Positions 1-8,217 are shown, counted from the stretch's first letter. The stretch: 64,000 nucleotides of DNA from VAZQ01 sp963702695 (GCA_963702695.1 CAVPDS010000018.1:1-64000), one strand, 5' to 3'. Translations and numbers: made by a program. Notes: a model not told the origin generated them from the sequence alone.

Positions 1-9
1 CCAACAAAT

Positions 10-372
10 TCAAAGACTTAGCGGAAGCCTGCTGAGCAGCAAAGTCAATAAGGTACGGCATAGGTACGGAAAAGCGAGAAACTTGTCATAGCAGGTGGCG
101 ATGCGGCGGCATTGCTTGATCTTGTTGAAGAACCGCTCGACCAGATTACGTGCTCGGTACAGATGGGGACTGAAGCGGATGGGGTCCTTGCGGTTCATCT
201 TGGGGGTATGTTTGGCCCAAGCGCCCTGCTGGTTTACGAATGCTCTGATCCAGTCGGCATCGTAGCCACGATGAGGACACGCCGGTCGTCCACGCGGGGA
301 ATGCCGCGCGGCTTGTTCGGGAGCATCGGCTTTATGACGCTCCATTCGTCGTCGGTGAGTTCGTACCGCTGA
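10..372 (-). pseudogene. IS5-family transposase remnant with internal deletion
   Basis: Two pieces of an IS5-type transposase are joined on the minus strand. The first piece (about 370 to 270) reads YELTDDEWSVIKPMLPNKPR, the usual N-terminus. The second piece, in another frame, reads GYDADWIRAF and then RNLVERFFNKIKQCRRIATC, the usual C-terminus. The central catalytic part is missing, so the two ends sit side by side out of frame. Such an internally deleted copy cannot make a working transposase. The inverted-repeat ends are not resolved. The family call rests on recognised N- and C-terminal motifs. Confidence 0.75.
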
Positions 373-831
373 TTCGATGCTCCATTTTAGGAGCTTGAAT
401 CACGCCCAGGACCACAACATCAACCGCCAACCAGCGCGTCTGCTGTCGAAGAGTGAGCGGCCTATCGCGGACATGGTGGAACTGCCGCTGGTGATCCGTT
501 GCATTGATTGCACGAACGAGCAGATTCGCTATCGTGAAACGCATGCCCAATCTTGAGTTTCACGAAGTAGATGCTGCGCGCTGGGGAGATTTCGAGCGCT
601 TGTTCGAGAGCCGGGGTGGACCAAAAAACTGCTGGTGCATGGTATGGAGAGCCGGTGCCAAAACCACTAAGGGTCCGGATCGGAAAGCTGCAATACAGCA
701 GTATGTCTGCGATGACATGCCAATCGGGTTGCTCGGCTATTCCGAAGGTGAGCCCGTTGCATGGTGCTCGATCGCCCCGAGGCCAACATACCGTGACCTT
801 GGCGGTCCGAACGACGCTGGCGAACGTCCTA

Positions 832-2066
832 GTCGCCCCCGTCATTGATCATGACGGGAATTTCTAAATCTCTGTCGCGGTAAGCAGCGATGGAGGTGAT
901 TCGTGGCCGGGAAAAAGATTGCCGTCAAGAAATACGTGGTCAGGCTCGACGCGGAGGAACGCGATCAACTCAACGAGTTGATCCGTAAAGGCAAGCGTTC
1001 CGCCCAGCTGCTGACGAAGGCGCGCGTCCTCTTGAAGGCGGACGTATCAGATGCGGGCGAAGGCTGGAGCGACAGCCGGATTGCCGCGGCGTTGGACACC
1101 AGCATCGCCACTATCGAGCGGACCAGGCGGCAACTGGTCGAAGAGGGGTTTGAGGCCGTGTTGACCCGTAAATACAATCCCAACTCCGCCCGGCCGCGGA
1201 TCTTCGACGGCGCGGCAGAAGCAAAGTTGATCGCGCTGACCCTCTCTCCGGCCCCGGAGGGCTTTGCCAGATGGAGCCTGCGTCTGCTTGAGGAGAAGGT
1301 CGTCGAACTGCACATTGTCGATCACGCCAGCGACAACACGATCGGGCGGACGCTAAAAAAAACATTCTCAAACCGCATCTCAAGCAGCAATGGGTGATCC
1401 CGCCCGAAGCCAACGCTGCGTTTGTCGCCACCATGGAAGACGTGCTGGAAGTCTATCAGCGACCGCACGATCCGCAGCGCCCGCTCGTGTGCCTCGACGA
1501 GACCTCGAAGCAGCTGATCGTCGAGCCGCGCGCGCCGATCCCTGCCAAACTTGGACAACCAGCGCGGCACGATTACGAATACGAACGCAATGGCGTCGCC
1601 AATCTGTTCATGGTGTTCGCGCCGCTGGAAGGCTGGCGACATGTCAAGGTCACCGACCGCCACACCGCCATCGATTATGCCCACGTGCTCAGGGATTTGT
1701 CCGACACGCATTTTTCCGACGCGGTGAAAATCGTGCTGATGCAGGATAATCTCAACACCCACAAGCCAGCCTCGCTCTATGAGGCCTTTCCCGCGCCCGA
1801 GGCGCGCCGGCTCGTCGAGCGCTTCGAATGGCATTACACGCCCAAGCACGGCAGTTGGCTCGACATGGCCAAATCCGAACTCGGCGTGCTTGCGTCGCAA
1901 TGTCTGGATCGCCGCATCGCCGACAAACAAATCCTCGCCCACGAAGTCACCGCATGGCAGGACCACCGCAACAAGCACCACGCCAAAGCCGACTGGCAAT
2001 TCACAACCGCAAACGCCCGCGTCAAGCTGAACAGATTGTACCCTCAGTTCGAGTGACTCGGGCGAC
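832..2066 (+). mobile_element. IS630-family insertion sequence, 1235 bp, flanked by TA duplications
   Basis: The element is bounded by TA at 830-831 and TA at 2067-2068, the target-site duplication expected of IS630/Tc1-type transposition. Counting the TA, the left end reads TAGTCGCCCCCGTCATTG and the inverted right end reads TAGTCGCCCGAGTCACTC. They match at most positions and so form imperfect terminal inverted repeats of about 18 bp. The element carries one transposase gene in two frames (903-2056). The boundaries are supported independently: excision to a single TA restores an uninterrupted acetyltransferase reading frame. Confidence 0.88.
903..2056 (+). CDS. IS630-family DDE transposase in two frames (-1 shift at an A8 run)
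   Basis: The first frame (903-1397) carries the N-terminal helix-turn-helix region (start MAGKKIAVKKYVVRLDAEER). The second (1394-2056) carries the catalytic domain. Conserved acidic residues are visible in LVCLDETSK, IVLMQDNLNTH and GSWLDMAKSELGVL, a complete D..D..E set. The frames meet at eight A residues (1355-1362). The usual family sequence TLKKNILKP is obtained by a -1 slip there, giving a protein of about 384 residues. This could be programmed frameshifting on the A-run or loss of one A from a nine-A run; related rhizobial copies that I recall are single-frame. It is the only gene of the element and inserted into the acetyltransferase gene. Confidence 0.85.
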
Positions 2067-2381
2067 TAAACAAATATGGTCGTTGGTCTGCTTTTTTATT
2101 CGTCGAGAGTTGCGTGGACAGGGACTGACGAAACAAGTCATCGAAGCAGCGGTGCAGCACGCCGAGAAGCGTGGAGCGACCGTTGTCGAAGCGTATCCCG
2201 TTGATCCAGGCTCGCCCAGCTATCGTTTTATGGGATACGTACAGACGTTTATAGCAGCAGGATTTCGTGAGGTCGGCCGAGCAGGAACGCGTCGGCATGT
2301 TATGCGACGGGAATTGTGCCGATAGCTTTGTCACTTTATGTGAAGGGTTTCGGACGACGGCCCACGTGCCTGAGGCTGCAT

Positions 2382-2543
2382 AGCAAGTAGCCCGGATCGA
2401 CTGTAGCCCGGATAAGCGAAGCGATATCCGGGGTTGAACCTGTTTTGAAGTCTGAGCCTGTTTTGACAACCCGCATGTCGCTGCGCTCATGCGGGCTACG
2501 GTCGCCGGCGCGGTTCACCGCAATTACTTCCTAGTGTCCTGAT
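2382..2543. repeat. 162-bp interspersed repeat, copy 1, containing REP-like palindrome
   Basis: This stretch is nearly identical to 2738-2900. It starts AGCAAGTAGCCCGGA and ends CCTAGTGTCCTGAT. Inside is the common palindromic motif of the type TAGCCCGGAT...GCGAAGCGATATCCGGG, followed by a second palindrome (CCCGCATG...CATGCGGG at about 2470-2496). The core motif recurs near 54.3 kb. The last 11 bases appear to be an IS630-type end (see 2546-2737), so the true interspersed repeat probably stops at the CTAG around 2530-2533. Confidence 0.8.
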
Positions 2544-2545
2544 TC

Positions 2546-2737
2546 CTAAATCCGTTTCATTCTAGGCGTTTGCCGCGAGGGTACGCGGCAGAAGCGTTGG
2601 ATACTGGCCAGGATGTCGTTAGCGGTCTTGGTCCAGCGGAAGGGTTTTGGATCTGCATTGGTCGCCTCAAGATAGGCTTTGATGGTCTGTTCAAGTTCGG
2701 CAACTGAGCGGAACACCCCGCGCTTGAGTGCGCGTTC
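2546..2737 (-). pseudogene. C-terminal scrap of an IS630-family transposase
   Basis: On the minus strand this encodes RGVFRSVAELEQTIKAYLEA and then NADPKPFRWTKTANDILAS, the usual C-terminal end of a second type of IS630 transposase that differs from the element at 832-2066. The stop lies just inside the AGTGTCCTGAT end sequence at 2533-2543. Everything upstream of the final roughly 60 residues is missing, and the scrap is bordered directly by repeat copy 2. It is non-functional. Confidence 0.8.
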
Positions 2738-2900
2738 AGCAAGTAGCCCGGACCGGCTATAGCCCGGATGAGCGAAGCGATATCCGGGGTTGAGCCTGTT
2801 TTTGAAGTCTGAGCCTGTTTTGACAACCCGCATGTCGCTACGCTCATGCGGGCTACGGTCGTTGGCGTGGTTCACCGCAATTACTTCCTAGTGTCCTGAT
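2738..2900. repeat. 162-bp interspersed repeat, copy 2
   Basis: This is a direct repeat of 2382-2543 with a few substitutions, again carrying the TAGCCCGGATGAGCGAAGCG palindrome and the CATGCGGGCTACGGTCG segment. It too ends in CTAGTGTCCTGAT, immediately followed by the left part of an IS630 element (2901 onward). Both copies have the same orientation but abut opposite ends of the element type. Confidence 0.8.
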
Positions 2901-2947
2901 CGACAAATCATTTACATTCTCGCGACGGTGACGCAAGGGAGGCGGGA

Positions 2948-3424
2948 ATGGCGAAGGGTCGTGCGGTGGCGATCGTACTGGAAGCCGCGGAGAAGATCGA
3001 ATTGACGGCGCTGACGCGCAGGCACGGCGCCCCACAAGCGTTGGCGGAGCGGGCGCGCATCGTTCTCGCTGCGGCGGCTGGGCTCAACAACAAAGAGATT
3101 GCGGCCAAGGTGGGTGTCTGTGCCGCAACTGCCGGCACATGGCGCAATCGCTTCGCGGAGAGCCGGATGGATGGTCTCTACGACGAGCCGCGCCCTGGTG
3201 CGCCGCGCGCGATCGGCGACGATGAGGTCGCCGCCACAATCCGCAAGACGCTGGACACGCTTCCGAAGGGCGCAACACACTGGAGCCTGCGGACGATGGG
3301 CAAGGAGATCGGCCACGCGCCCTCGACCGTCCATCGCATTTGGTGCGCTTTCGGGCTGCAGCCGCACCGCGTCGAGACCTTCAAACTCTCGTCCGATCCG
3401 TTGTTCGTGGAGAAGGTGCGCGGT
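2948..3424 (+). pseudogene. N-terminal half of an IS630-family transposase, truncated
   Basis: The ATG at 2948 begins MAKGRAVAIVLEAAEKIELT. A helix-turn-helix region follows (NNKEIAAKVGVCAATAGTWR), and then the typical WSLRTMGKEIGHAPSTVHRI and FKLSSDPLFVEKVR. Identity to the family stops there, at about 3424, before any of the catalytic acidic residues. The frame runs on to a stop at 3554-3556 through unrelated hydrophobic sequence (LGLLLAIFSGAASLVPKFEL), which may derive from a small membrane protein but is not identifiable. Together with 2546-2737 it looks like parts of two copies of one IS type. It is non-functional. Confidence 0.8.
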
Positions 3425-3601
3425 TGGGCACTTGGATTGCTCCTCGCAATCTTCTCCGGCGCGGCATCGCTGGTCCCAAAGTTCGAGCTGCCACTTCCGC
3501 CAGTGCTCCAAGAATGGTCTGCGGCCGGGTTGCTTTTTAGCATAGCAAACTTCTAATCCGGACTCCGCATAATACTTTTCAAAGCGAACGAGCAATAGAC
3601 G

Positions 3602-4024
3602 CTACGTATGCAGCCGATAACGTCTCGCGGTCGGCCCATCGTCCGGGAACGCGCGAATACGCTCCAACAACTCAGTTCCTCGGAACGGCTTGAGTACAAC
3701 GGCGACACCAAGAGCTGCAGCGCGTTCACAGATGACTGCATCGGGCTGGCTTGTCACGAGAATTGCCCGAAGGATCGAGCCTGTCCCTTCCTGCAGTTTC
3801 GACACCACGTCAAGACCGTTCATCTCCGGTATGTGATAATCAATAATCAGGCAGTGGAATGGGTCTTGGTTGGCGTCGTTCAGCAATTCAGCGGGCGAGG
3901 CATAGCAACGCACCTCGAATCCTTCGATCTCGAGCAAGAACTTGATCGAATGCCGTACAGCAGAATCATCGTCGAGCACTACGATAACATGCTTTACGTT
4001 CTCCGGCGCTTGTGACTGATCCAT
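3602..4024 (-). CDS. Single-domain response regulator (receiver only), FixJ-like
   Basis: The gene encodes 140 residues with no DNA-binding domain. Receiver features are the acidic triad VVLDDD (residues 16-20), the phospho-acceptor D62 in LIIDYHIPEMNG, T91 in LVTSQ, and K112 in VLKPF. The start MDQSQAPENV at 4024 is preferred to a longer frame from 4144 because a GAGGGG-type ribosome site precedes it. The sequence resembles FixJ-type receivers, so it may take phosphate from the heme-PAS kinase encoded upstream on the same strand (4599-6440) and act as a phosphate relay or competitor. A FixK/FNR-like box lies about 70 bp upstream of the start. The partner assignment is inferred from proximity and family. 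Confidence 0.85.
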   Translation of the reverse strand: MDQSQAPENVKHVIVVLDDDSAVRHSIKFLLEIEGFEVRCYASPAELLNDANQDPFHCLIIDYHIPEMNGLDVVSKLQEGTGSILRAILVTSQPDAVICERAAALGVAVVLKPFRGTELLERIRAFPDDGPTARRYRLHT

Positions 4025-4093
4025 GGGGACAAGGCCCCTCGCAAGAAAATTTGAATATGGATTATTAGGAAGCACGCCACGGCAACCGGGGCT

Positions 4094-4107
4094 TTGATAC
4101 AGGTCAA
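4094..4107. promoter_or_regulatory. FixK/FNR-type box
   Basis: The sequence TTGATACAGGTCAA matches the TTGAT-N4-(A/G)TCAA consensus for FixK, FNR and Anr regulators, and the palindrome extends by one base pair on each side (T...A). It is centred about 76 bp upstream of the receiver start at 4024 on the minus strand, a reasonable place for activation of that gene under low oxygen. Binding is predicted only from sequence. Confidence 0.6.
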
Positions 4108-4464
4108 ATTCAAGGTCATCCGCGCAAAGACTCCAAGTGGGCAATTCCGCCGGCTGTTAAGGTGTTATCAACGCCATGCGCGCGAGTTGAGACACGGATT
4201 ATTGCCTGCATTTTGGTCATACATGCATTAGCTAACACTTAGAGCGAATTCCGGTCATTGAGAATCGGAGAGTCCTCAACTCCAACTCCGCTCACCGGGC
4301 GGATGCGGGGGTCCCGTTGCCCAAGCACCGGCGCTTATTGTGTGGCTCCACAGTGGTGTCCTGGTCCCTACGGTGAATCGCAAGCCGAGGCGTCGAGCAG
4401 ACGGGGCGGCGAGGTGTGCCCGGCCTCGATGCATTGGAAGACACCACCATGACGACTGAACATC
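4108..4464. other. Intergenic region between kinase and receiver genes
   Basis: No credible gene is seen. The part from 4150 to 4250 is comparatively AT-rich and probably belongs to the receiver promoter region. The part from about 4250 onward is GC-rich and is probably the left flank of the IS481-type scrap that begins at 4465. A 16-bp unit, ATGACGACTGAACATC, is duplicated in tandem at 4449-4480. Confidence 0.5.
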
Positions 4465-4584
4465 ATGACGACTGAACATAAGATCATCCGCGCGAAGATC
4501 GGGCTGTTGCAGCCTGCAACGCAGATCGGCAACGTCAGCCGCGCCTGCACGATGACTCGCGCGCCGCCGCACCGTCATCGATAA
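4465..4584 (+). pseudogene. N-terminal scrap of an IS481-family transposase
   Basis: The reading frame starts MTTEHKIIRAKIGLLQPATQ and continues IGNVSRAC, the recognisable N-terminus of IS481-type transposases (helix-turn-helix region). It then loses similarity and stops at 4580-4582. No integrase core remains. The scrap sits in the gap between the kinase and the receiver gene on the opposite strand, and its start lies in a 16-bp tandem duplication. Confidence 0.6.
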
Positions 4585-4598
4585 CGCATACGATAAGA

Positions 4599-6440
4599 TC
4601 ATGCTCCGCCTTCAAGCTCCTCCAGAGAAGCGCCGCGAAGCGTGAAACGGAAAATTGTCCCGCCGTCGGGATTGGGCTCCACCGTAATCTTCCCACCATG
4701 TGAATTCACAATCGTGCGGCAGATCGACAACCCAATCCCCATGCCTTGCCGCTTCGTGGATACGAATGGCTGAAACAGCCTTGAAAGGATCGCGGGATCA
4801 ATCCCGCTGCCACAGTCAACCACGCTCACGGCAACCATGTCGTCGACCTCGGGCATCGTTGAAACAATGAGCTCGCGGCGGGTCGAAGACTGCATGGCCT
4901 CGATTGCGTTCCGCATCAAATTAAGCAGAACTTGCTGGATTTGCACCTTATCGACAACCACGAGGTCGATTGACGGGTGGAAATTCAACCTTAGCCGGAC
5001 CGGCTGTTCCTTCGAAGCGACGAGCGCAAGCACAGAGGCTTCCTCTATGAGCTTCTTGATGCTATCGACCCGCTTTTCGGTCTCCCCGCGCGCGACAAAC
5101 TCGCGCAGACGCTGAATGATCCGTCCGGCTCGCATCGCCTGCTCGGCCGCCTTCTCCAGTGCGTCCCGCATCAATCCGGCGCGCTCGTCAGAACTTCCCT
5201 CGAGCAGTCGCTTCGACCCCTGGAGGTAGTTGGTCATCGCCGAAAGCGGCTGATTGAGTTCGTGTGCAAGGGCGGAGGCCATCTCGCCCATGGTGCTGAG
5301 CCGGGATACGTGCAGCAGTTCGGACTGCAACTCGTTCAAGAACTGTTCGCGCTCCTGACGGTTGGTGACGTCCCGCACAAATCCAACGAATTGGTGCTCG
5401 GCGTTTGACGAAATCTCACCGACTGCCAATTCCATCGGGAATGTGCTGCCATCCTTTCTTTGTCCAACGACGACGCGCCCGATACCGATAATACGCCGTT
5501 CTCCGGTGGCCAGATAGCGCGCTAAATAACTGTTGTGCTCGCTCCTATAAGGCTCCGGCATCAGCATGCTGACGTTCTTTCCCTGCACCTCCTGCTCGGT
5601 ATAGCCGAAGAGACGTTCTCCAATCGCGCCAATATTCTGGATGAGGCCTTCTTTGTCGATGATCACCATCGCGTCGGGCACCGTCGCAAGCACGGCCTTC
5701 AGATGGGCCTCTCGATTTCTCAATAATTCCTGACTTTTTGTCAGTTCCTCGTTGGCAGCGCGAAGCTGAGATATCGTACGCTGACGCTCAAGGTAGTACG
5801 TACCGACGGCGGCGCTTAACAGGCCCAAGAGCCCCATTGCGGACGCAAAGAGCGTGATCAGCACGGCGACTCGATCTGCGCGGCGCTGCCGTTCTTCGAG
5901 CAACGACAGTTCGGCTCGCGTGAGCTGCTGAAGCTGTTCCTGGATCTGTGGCGTTAATTGTCTCGATCGGGCTGTGGTCAGAATTGCCAAAGCTTCATTC
6001 AGCCGTGCAGGGCCCAGCTCGACGGCTTGCTTAAGCTCAGTCAGCCGTGCTTCGATGTCAGGACGCACCTGGTTCACGCGTTGCGTCTGAACGGGATCGT
6101 CCGATACCAACTGCTCGAGCGTTTCGAGGAGGCCGGACAACTCGGTTCGTGCGCGATTGTAGCTCTCGAGATAGGTGTTATCGCCGGTCAGGAGGTAGCC
6201 TCGCTCCCCTGATTCGGCTTGAAGAAGTGCTCTGTCAGCAGCCGAAATATTACGGAGCGCCGCGTTGGTACGCTCGACCCAGGCGAAGCTGTCTCGCAGC
6301 TGCGCCAGATTGAATGTCAGGACGACCGCGGCGGCGATGAATAGCGCCAGCGCGACGGCAAGCAGTGCGGGCACGCGGCCGGCAAGCAGCCATTTCCAGC
6401 TACCGGCATCTGGGCGAGTTGTGATGTTGCGGCGAGCCAT
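4599..6440 (-). CDS. Membrane histidine kinase: CHASE3, FixL-type heme PAS, HisKA, HATPase
   Basis: The ATG at 6440 gives 613 residues (a GTG at 6458 is possible). The order is TM1 (about 18-44), a periplasmic CHASE3 domain (45-190, with LLTGDNTYLESY), TM2 (191-216), a short coiled linker, PAS (244-356), HisKA with H393 in ASALAHELNQPL, and HATPase with N511, D542xG and a GMGIG loop at 566-570. The PAS is very close to FixL: MPEPYRSEHNSYLARY carries H302, aligned with the proximal heme ligand of FixL, and IIGIGR places R322 exactly 20 residues later, as H200/R220 in Bradyrhizobium FixL. It should therefore bind heme and sense oxygen, with CHASE3 adding a periplasmic input. It probably works with the receiver at 3602-4024. 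Heme binding is inferred from sequence. Confidence 0.9.
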   Translation of the reverse strand: MARRNITTRPDAGSWKWLLAGRVPALLAVALALFIAAAVVLTFNLAQLRDSFAWVERTNAALRNISAADRALLQAESGERGYLLTGDNTYLESYNRARTELSGLLETLEQLVSDDPVQTQRVNQVRPDIEARLTELKQAVELGPARLNEALAILTTARSRQLTPQIQEQLQQLTRAELSLLEERQRRADRVAVLITLFASAMGLLGLLSAAVGTYYLERQRTISQLRAANEELTKSQELLRNREAHLKAVLATVPDAMVIIDKEGLIQNIGAIGERLFGYTEQEVQGKNVSMLMPEPYRSEHNSYLARYLATGERRIIGIGRVVVGQRKDGSTFPMELAVGEISSNAEHQFVGFVRDVTNRQEREQFLNELQSELLHVSRLSTMGEMASALAHELNQPLSAMTNYLQGSKRLLEGSSDERAGLMRDALEKAAEQAMRAGRIIQRLREFVARGETEKRVDSIKKLIEEASVLALVASKEQPVRLRLNFHPSIDLVVVDKVQIQQVLLNLMRNAIEAMQSSTRRELIVSTMPEVDDMVAVSVVDCGSGIDPAILSRLFQPFVSTKRQGMGIGLSICRTIVNSHGGKITVEPNPDGGTIFRFTLRGASLEELEGGA

Positions 6441-6614
6441 TCCACCATCCCGGCACACCGAGATTTACAGTTTCGAACCGTCCGATATACGACACAAGCC
6501 GCGGAGGGTCGCCTCATTCCGCCGCGATATTCTACCGCGATCCGAGGGCCCAGCGTCGTTCGCCTTCGACCCCAAAAACATCCAGCGACGGCCTTAATGA
6601 CGGCTGCAACCGCA

Positions 6615-6772
6615 TTATTTTGCGAAGGCATCAATGCTCGCCACCGTGTCGATCATAGACTGTTGGCTGACCTGAATGAAGCCGGCACTCGGCCGATCGA
6701 GGTCCAGAATGAGCAGTATCACGATGGAGACAAGCAGTCCCATGACGTACATCGGCAACGGCTCGTACGATA
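6615..6772 (-). pseudogene. C-terminal scrap of a DUF4239-type membrane protein
   Basis: On the minus strand this reads YEPLPMYVMGLLVSIVILLI and then LDLDRPSAGFIQVSQQ, ending at TAA 6615-6617. It resembles the last transmembrane helix and tail of DUF4239 (bestrophin-like) membrane proteins. The upstream part is missing: at about 6772 the sequence changes directly into a CBS-domain start in a different frame. It is a deletion remnant. Confidence 0.5.
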
Positions 6773-6844
6773 TCAAATGGTCGCGTACTTCGCATCGGGG
6801 CCGATTGAGATGGCCTTCCGCGTCATGATTTCTTCCACCTTCAT
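6773..6844 (-). pseudogene. N-terminal scrap of a CBS-domain protein
   Basis: The minus-strand frame reads MKVEEIMTRKAISIGPDAKY, the standard opening of stand-alone CBS-domain proteins (MKVxDIMT...GPDA). It is cut after about 23 residues and joined to the DUF4239 scrap. The rest of the CBS pair is absent. CBS-domain and DUF4239 genes are both small genes of the kind lost here, and the junction marks a deletion. Confidence 0.5.
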
Positions 6845-7058
6845 TTCATTTGTCCGATGGGATTTCGCAAAGTTCTTCAGCCGAGGTAGTTTTTCGAGTA
6901 AAAGAATGTGAGGCGGCGGAGCACGTAGGCCTGTCATCGAGGCGCAACGAAGGAACGACATGCTCGGTCAGCACTGCGACGACGAGTCAACGCGGCGCCG
7001 CCCCGGGAGATCGGACGATCCGGGCGTCTTACGTGCACGGTCCAGGTGATGTTGAAGG

Positions 7059-7190
7059 TTGGCCAAGCCTCTGCCACGACGCCCGAAAACAGCCCGGGCC
7101 GATGCAGCCGTCTGCGACGGAATGATCTTTGTGCCCGGCGGTACATTCCGCATGGGGTCGGACAAGCACTATCCGGAAGAGGCGCCGACT
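7059..7190 (+). pseudogene. 5' fragment of a formylglycine-generating enzyme (SUMF1-type) gene
   Basis: The frame reads GMIFVPGGTFRMGSDKHYPE followed by EAP, the conserved first beta-strands of the FGE-sulfatase (SUMF1) domain. It ends at about 7188, where sulfatase sequence takes over in another frame. These enzymes convert the active-site cysteine of type I sulfatases to formylglycine and are often encoded beside a sulfatase gene, so the fragment next to a sulfatase fragment fits loss of the intervening DNA. The start codon shown is only the first in frame. Confidence 0.65.
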
Positions 7191-8104
7191 TCATGGATCG
7201 CCAAGTCAAGGCCAATACGCCGTTCTTCTGCTGGTTCAACGCGACGCGCATGCACTTGCGAACCCACGTACGCGCCGAGCATCGCGACCAGCCCGGCTTG
7301 ACGGCACGCACCGAATACGCCGACGGCATGATCGAGCACGACAACCATGTCGGACTCCTGACGAAGAAACTCGACGACCTCGGCATCGCCGACAACACGA
7401 TCCTCATCTACTCGACCGACAACGGCCCGCATATGAACTCATGGCCGGACGGAGCCATGACCTGGTTCCGCAGCGAGAAGAATACCAACTGGGAAGGCGC
7501 CTTCCGGGTACCGTGCATGATCCGCTGGCCGGGGAGCGTCAAGCCAGGGCAAGTCTCGCACGAAATCGTCAGCGGGCTGGACTGGTGTCCGACCTTGGTC
7601 GCCGCGGCCGGCGATCCGGATGTCAAGCAGAAGCTCCTGACCGGCCATCAGGCGGCCGGCAGGACGTTCAAGGTTCACCTCGACGGCTACAACCAGTTGC
7701 CCTACCTCACCGGGCAGCAGGAAAAGTCGGCGCGACCCTACTACGTCTATTTCAATGACGACGCCGATCTCGTCGCTTTCAGGTTCGCGAACTGGAAGTT
7801 GGTGTTTGAAGAGCAGCGGCAGCCTGGAACACTACTGATTTGGGGTGAGCCGTTCACCAAGCTTCGCCTCGCCAAGTTCTATGACTTGCACTCCGATCCG
7901 TTCGAGCGAGCCGATATCACCTCCAATACTTATTGGGACTGGCTTATTGACCACGCCTATATCCAATACGGGGCGGTGGCCCAGATCGCTGAATATCTCA
8001 AGACCTACGAGGAATACCCGCCGAGCCAGCGCCCGGCCAGTTTCTCAGTCGACGGGCTGATGGAGGACATGCATCGGGTCGTCGATCCGAAAATCCCACA
8101 CTGA
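7188..8104 (+). pseudogene. 3' part of an arylsulfatase gene, N-terminal catalytic part missing
   Basis: From DFMDRQVKANTPFFCWFNAT onward the frame reads like the second half of a type I sulfatase: ADGMIEHDNHVGLLTKKLDD, YSTDNGPHMNSWPDGAM with the metal-binding D-N, and WEGAFRVPCMIRWPG. It continues intact to the TGA at 8102-8104, about 305 residues. The N-terminal half with the C-x-P-S-R cysteine that becomes formylglycine is absent. It is replaced by an out-of-frame formylglycine-generating-enzyme fragment. Without that cysteine the product cannot be an active sulfatase. The intact downstream frame suggests a recent deletion. Confidence 0.8.
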
Positions 8105-8217
8105 GAAAAAAATTGCGCCGGCCGGCACCATGCCGGCCAACCGGCGATGTACGGTTCCGGCGTCTTGCTCAGCGTCGATTCCGGAGCTTAAATGCAAATG
8201 CAACAGGACCTGCAGCG

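Larger units (their letters stand above)
543..2325 (+). pseudogene. GNAT-family N-acetyltransferase gene split by an IS630 insertion
   Basis: The 5' part (543-831) encodes MPNLEFHEVDAARWGDF and a CWCMVWR motif. The 3' part (2069-2325) encodes IWSLVCFFIRRELRGQGLT, which contains the acetyl-CoA-binding R-x-x-G-x-G/A signature (RELRGQG), and ends at a TAG at 2323-2325. If the IS630 element and one copy of its TA target duplication (832-2068, 1237 bp) are removed, the two parts join exactly in frame and give a 181-residue protein, a normal GNAT length. The acetylated substrate is unknown. The ATG at 543 is preferred to an upstream start at 504 because MPNLEFHEV looks like the natural fold start. 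The gene is inactivated as it stands. No other indel is visible in either half, so the insertion looks recent. Confidence 0.85.

Noticed and set aside
3425..3556. Hydrophobic frame resembling a holin or small membrane protein
   Set aside because: It is fused to a truncated transposase and too short to place in a family; similarity is only compositional.
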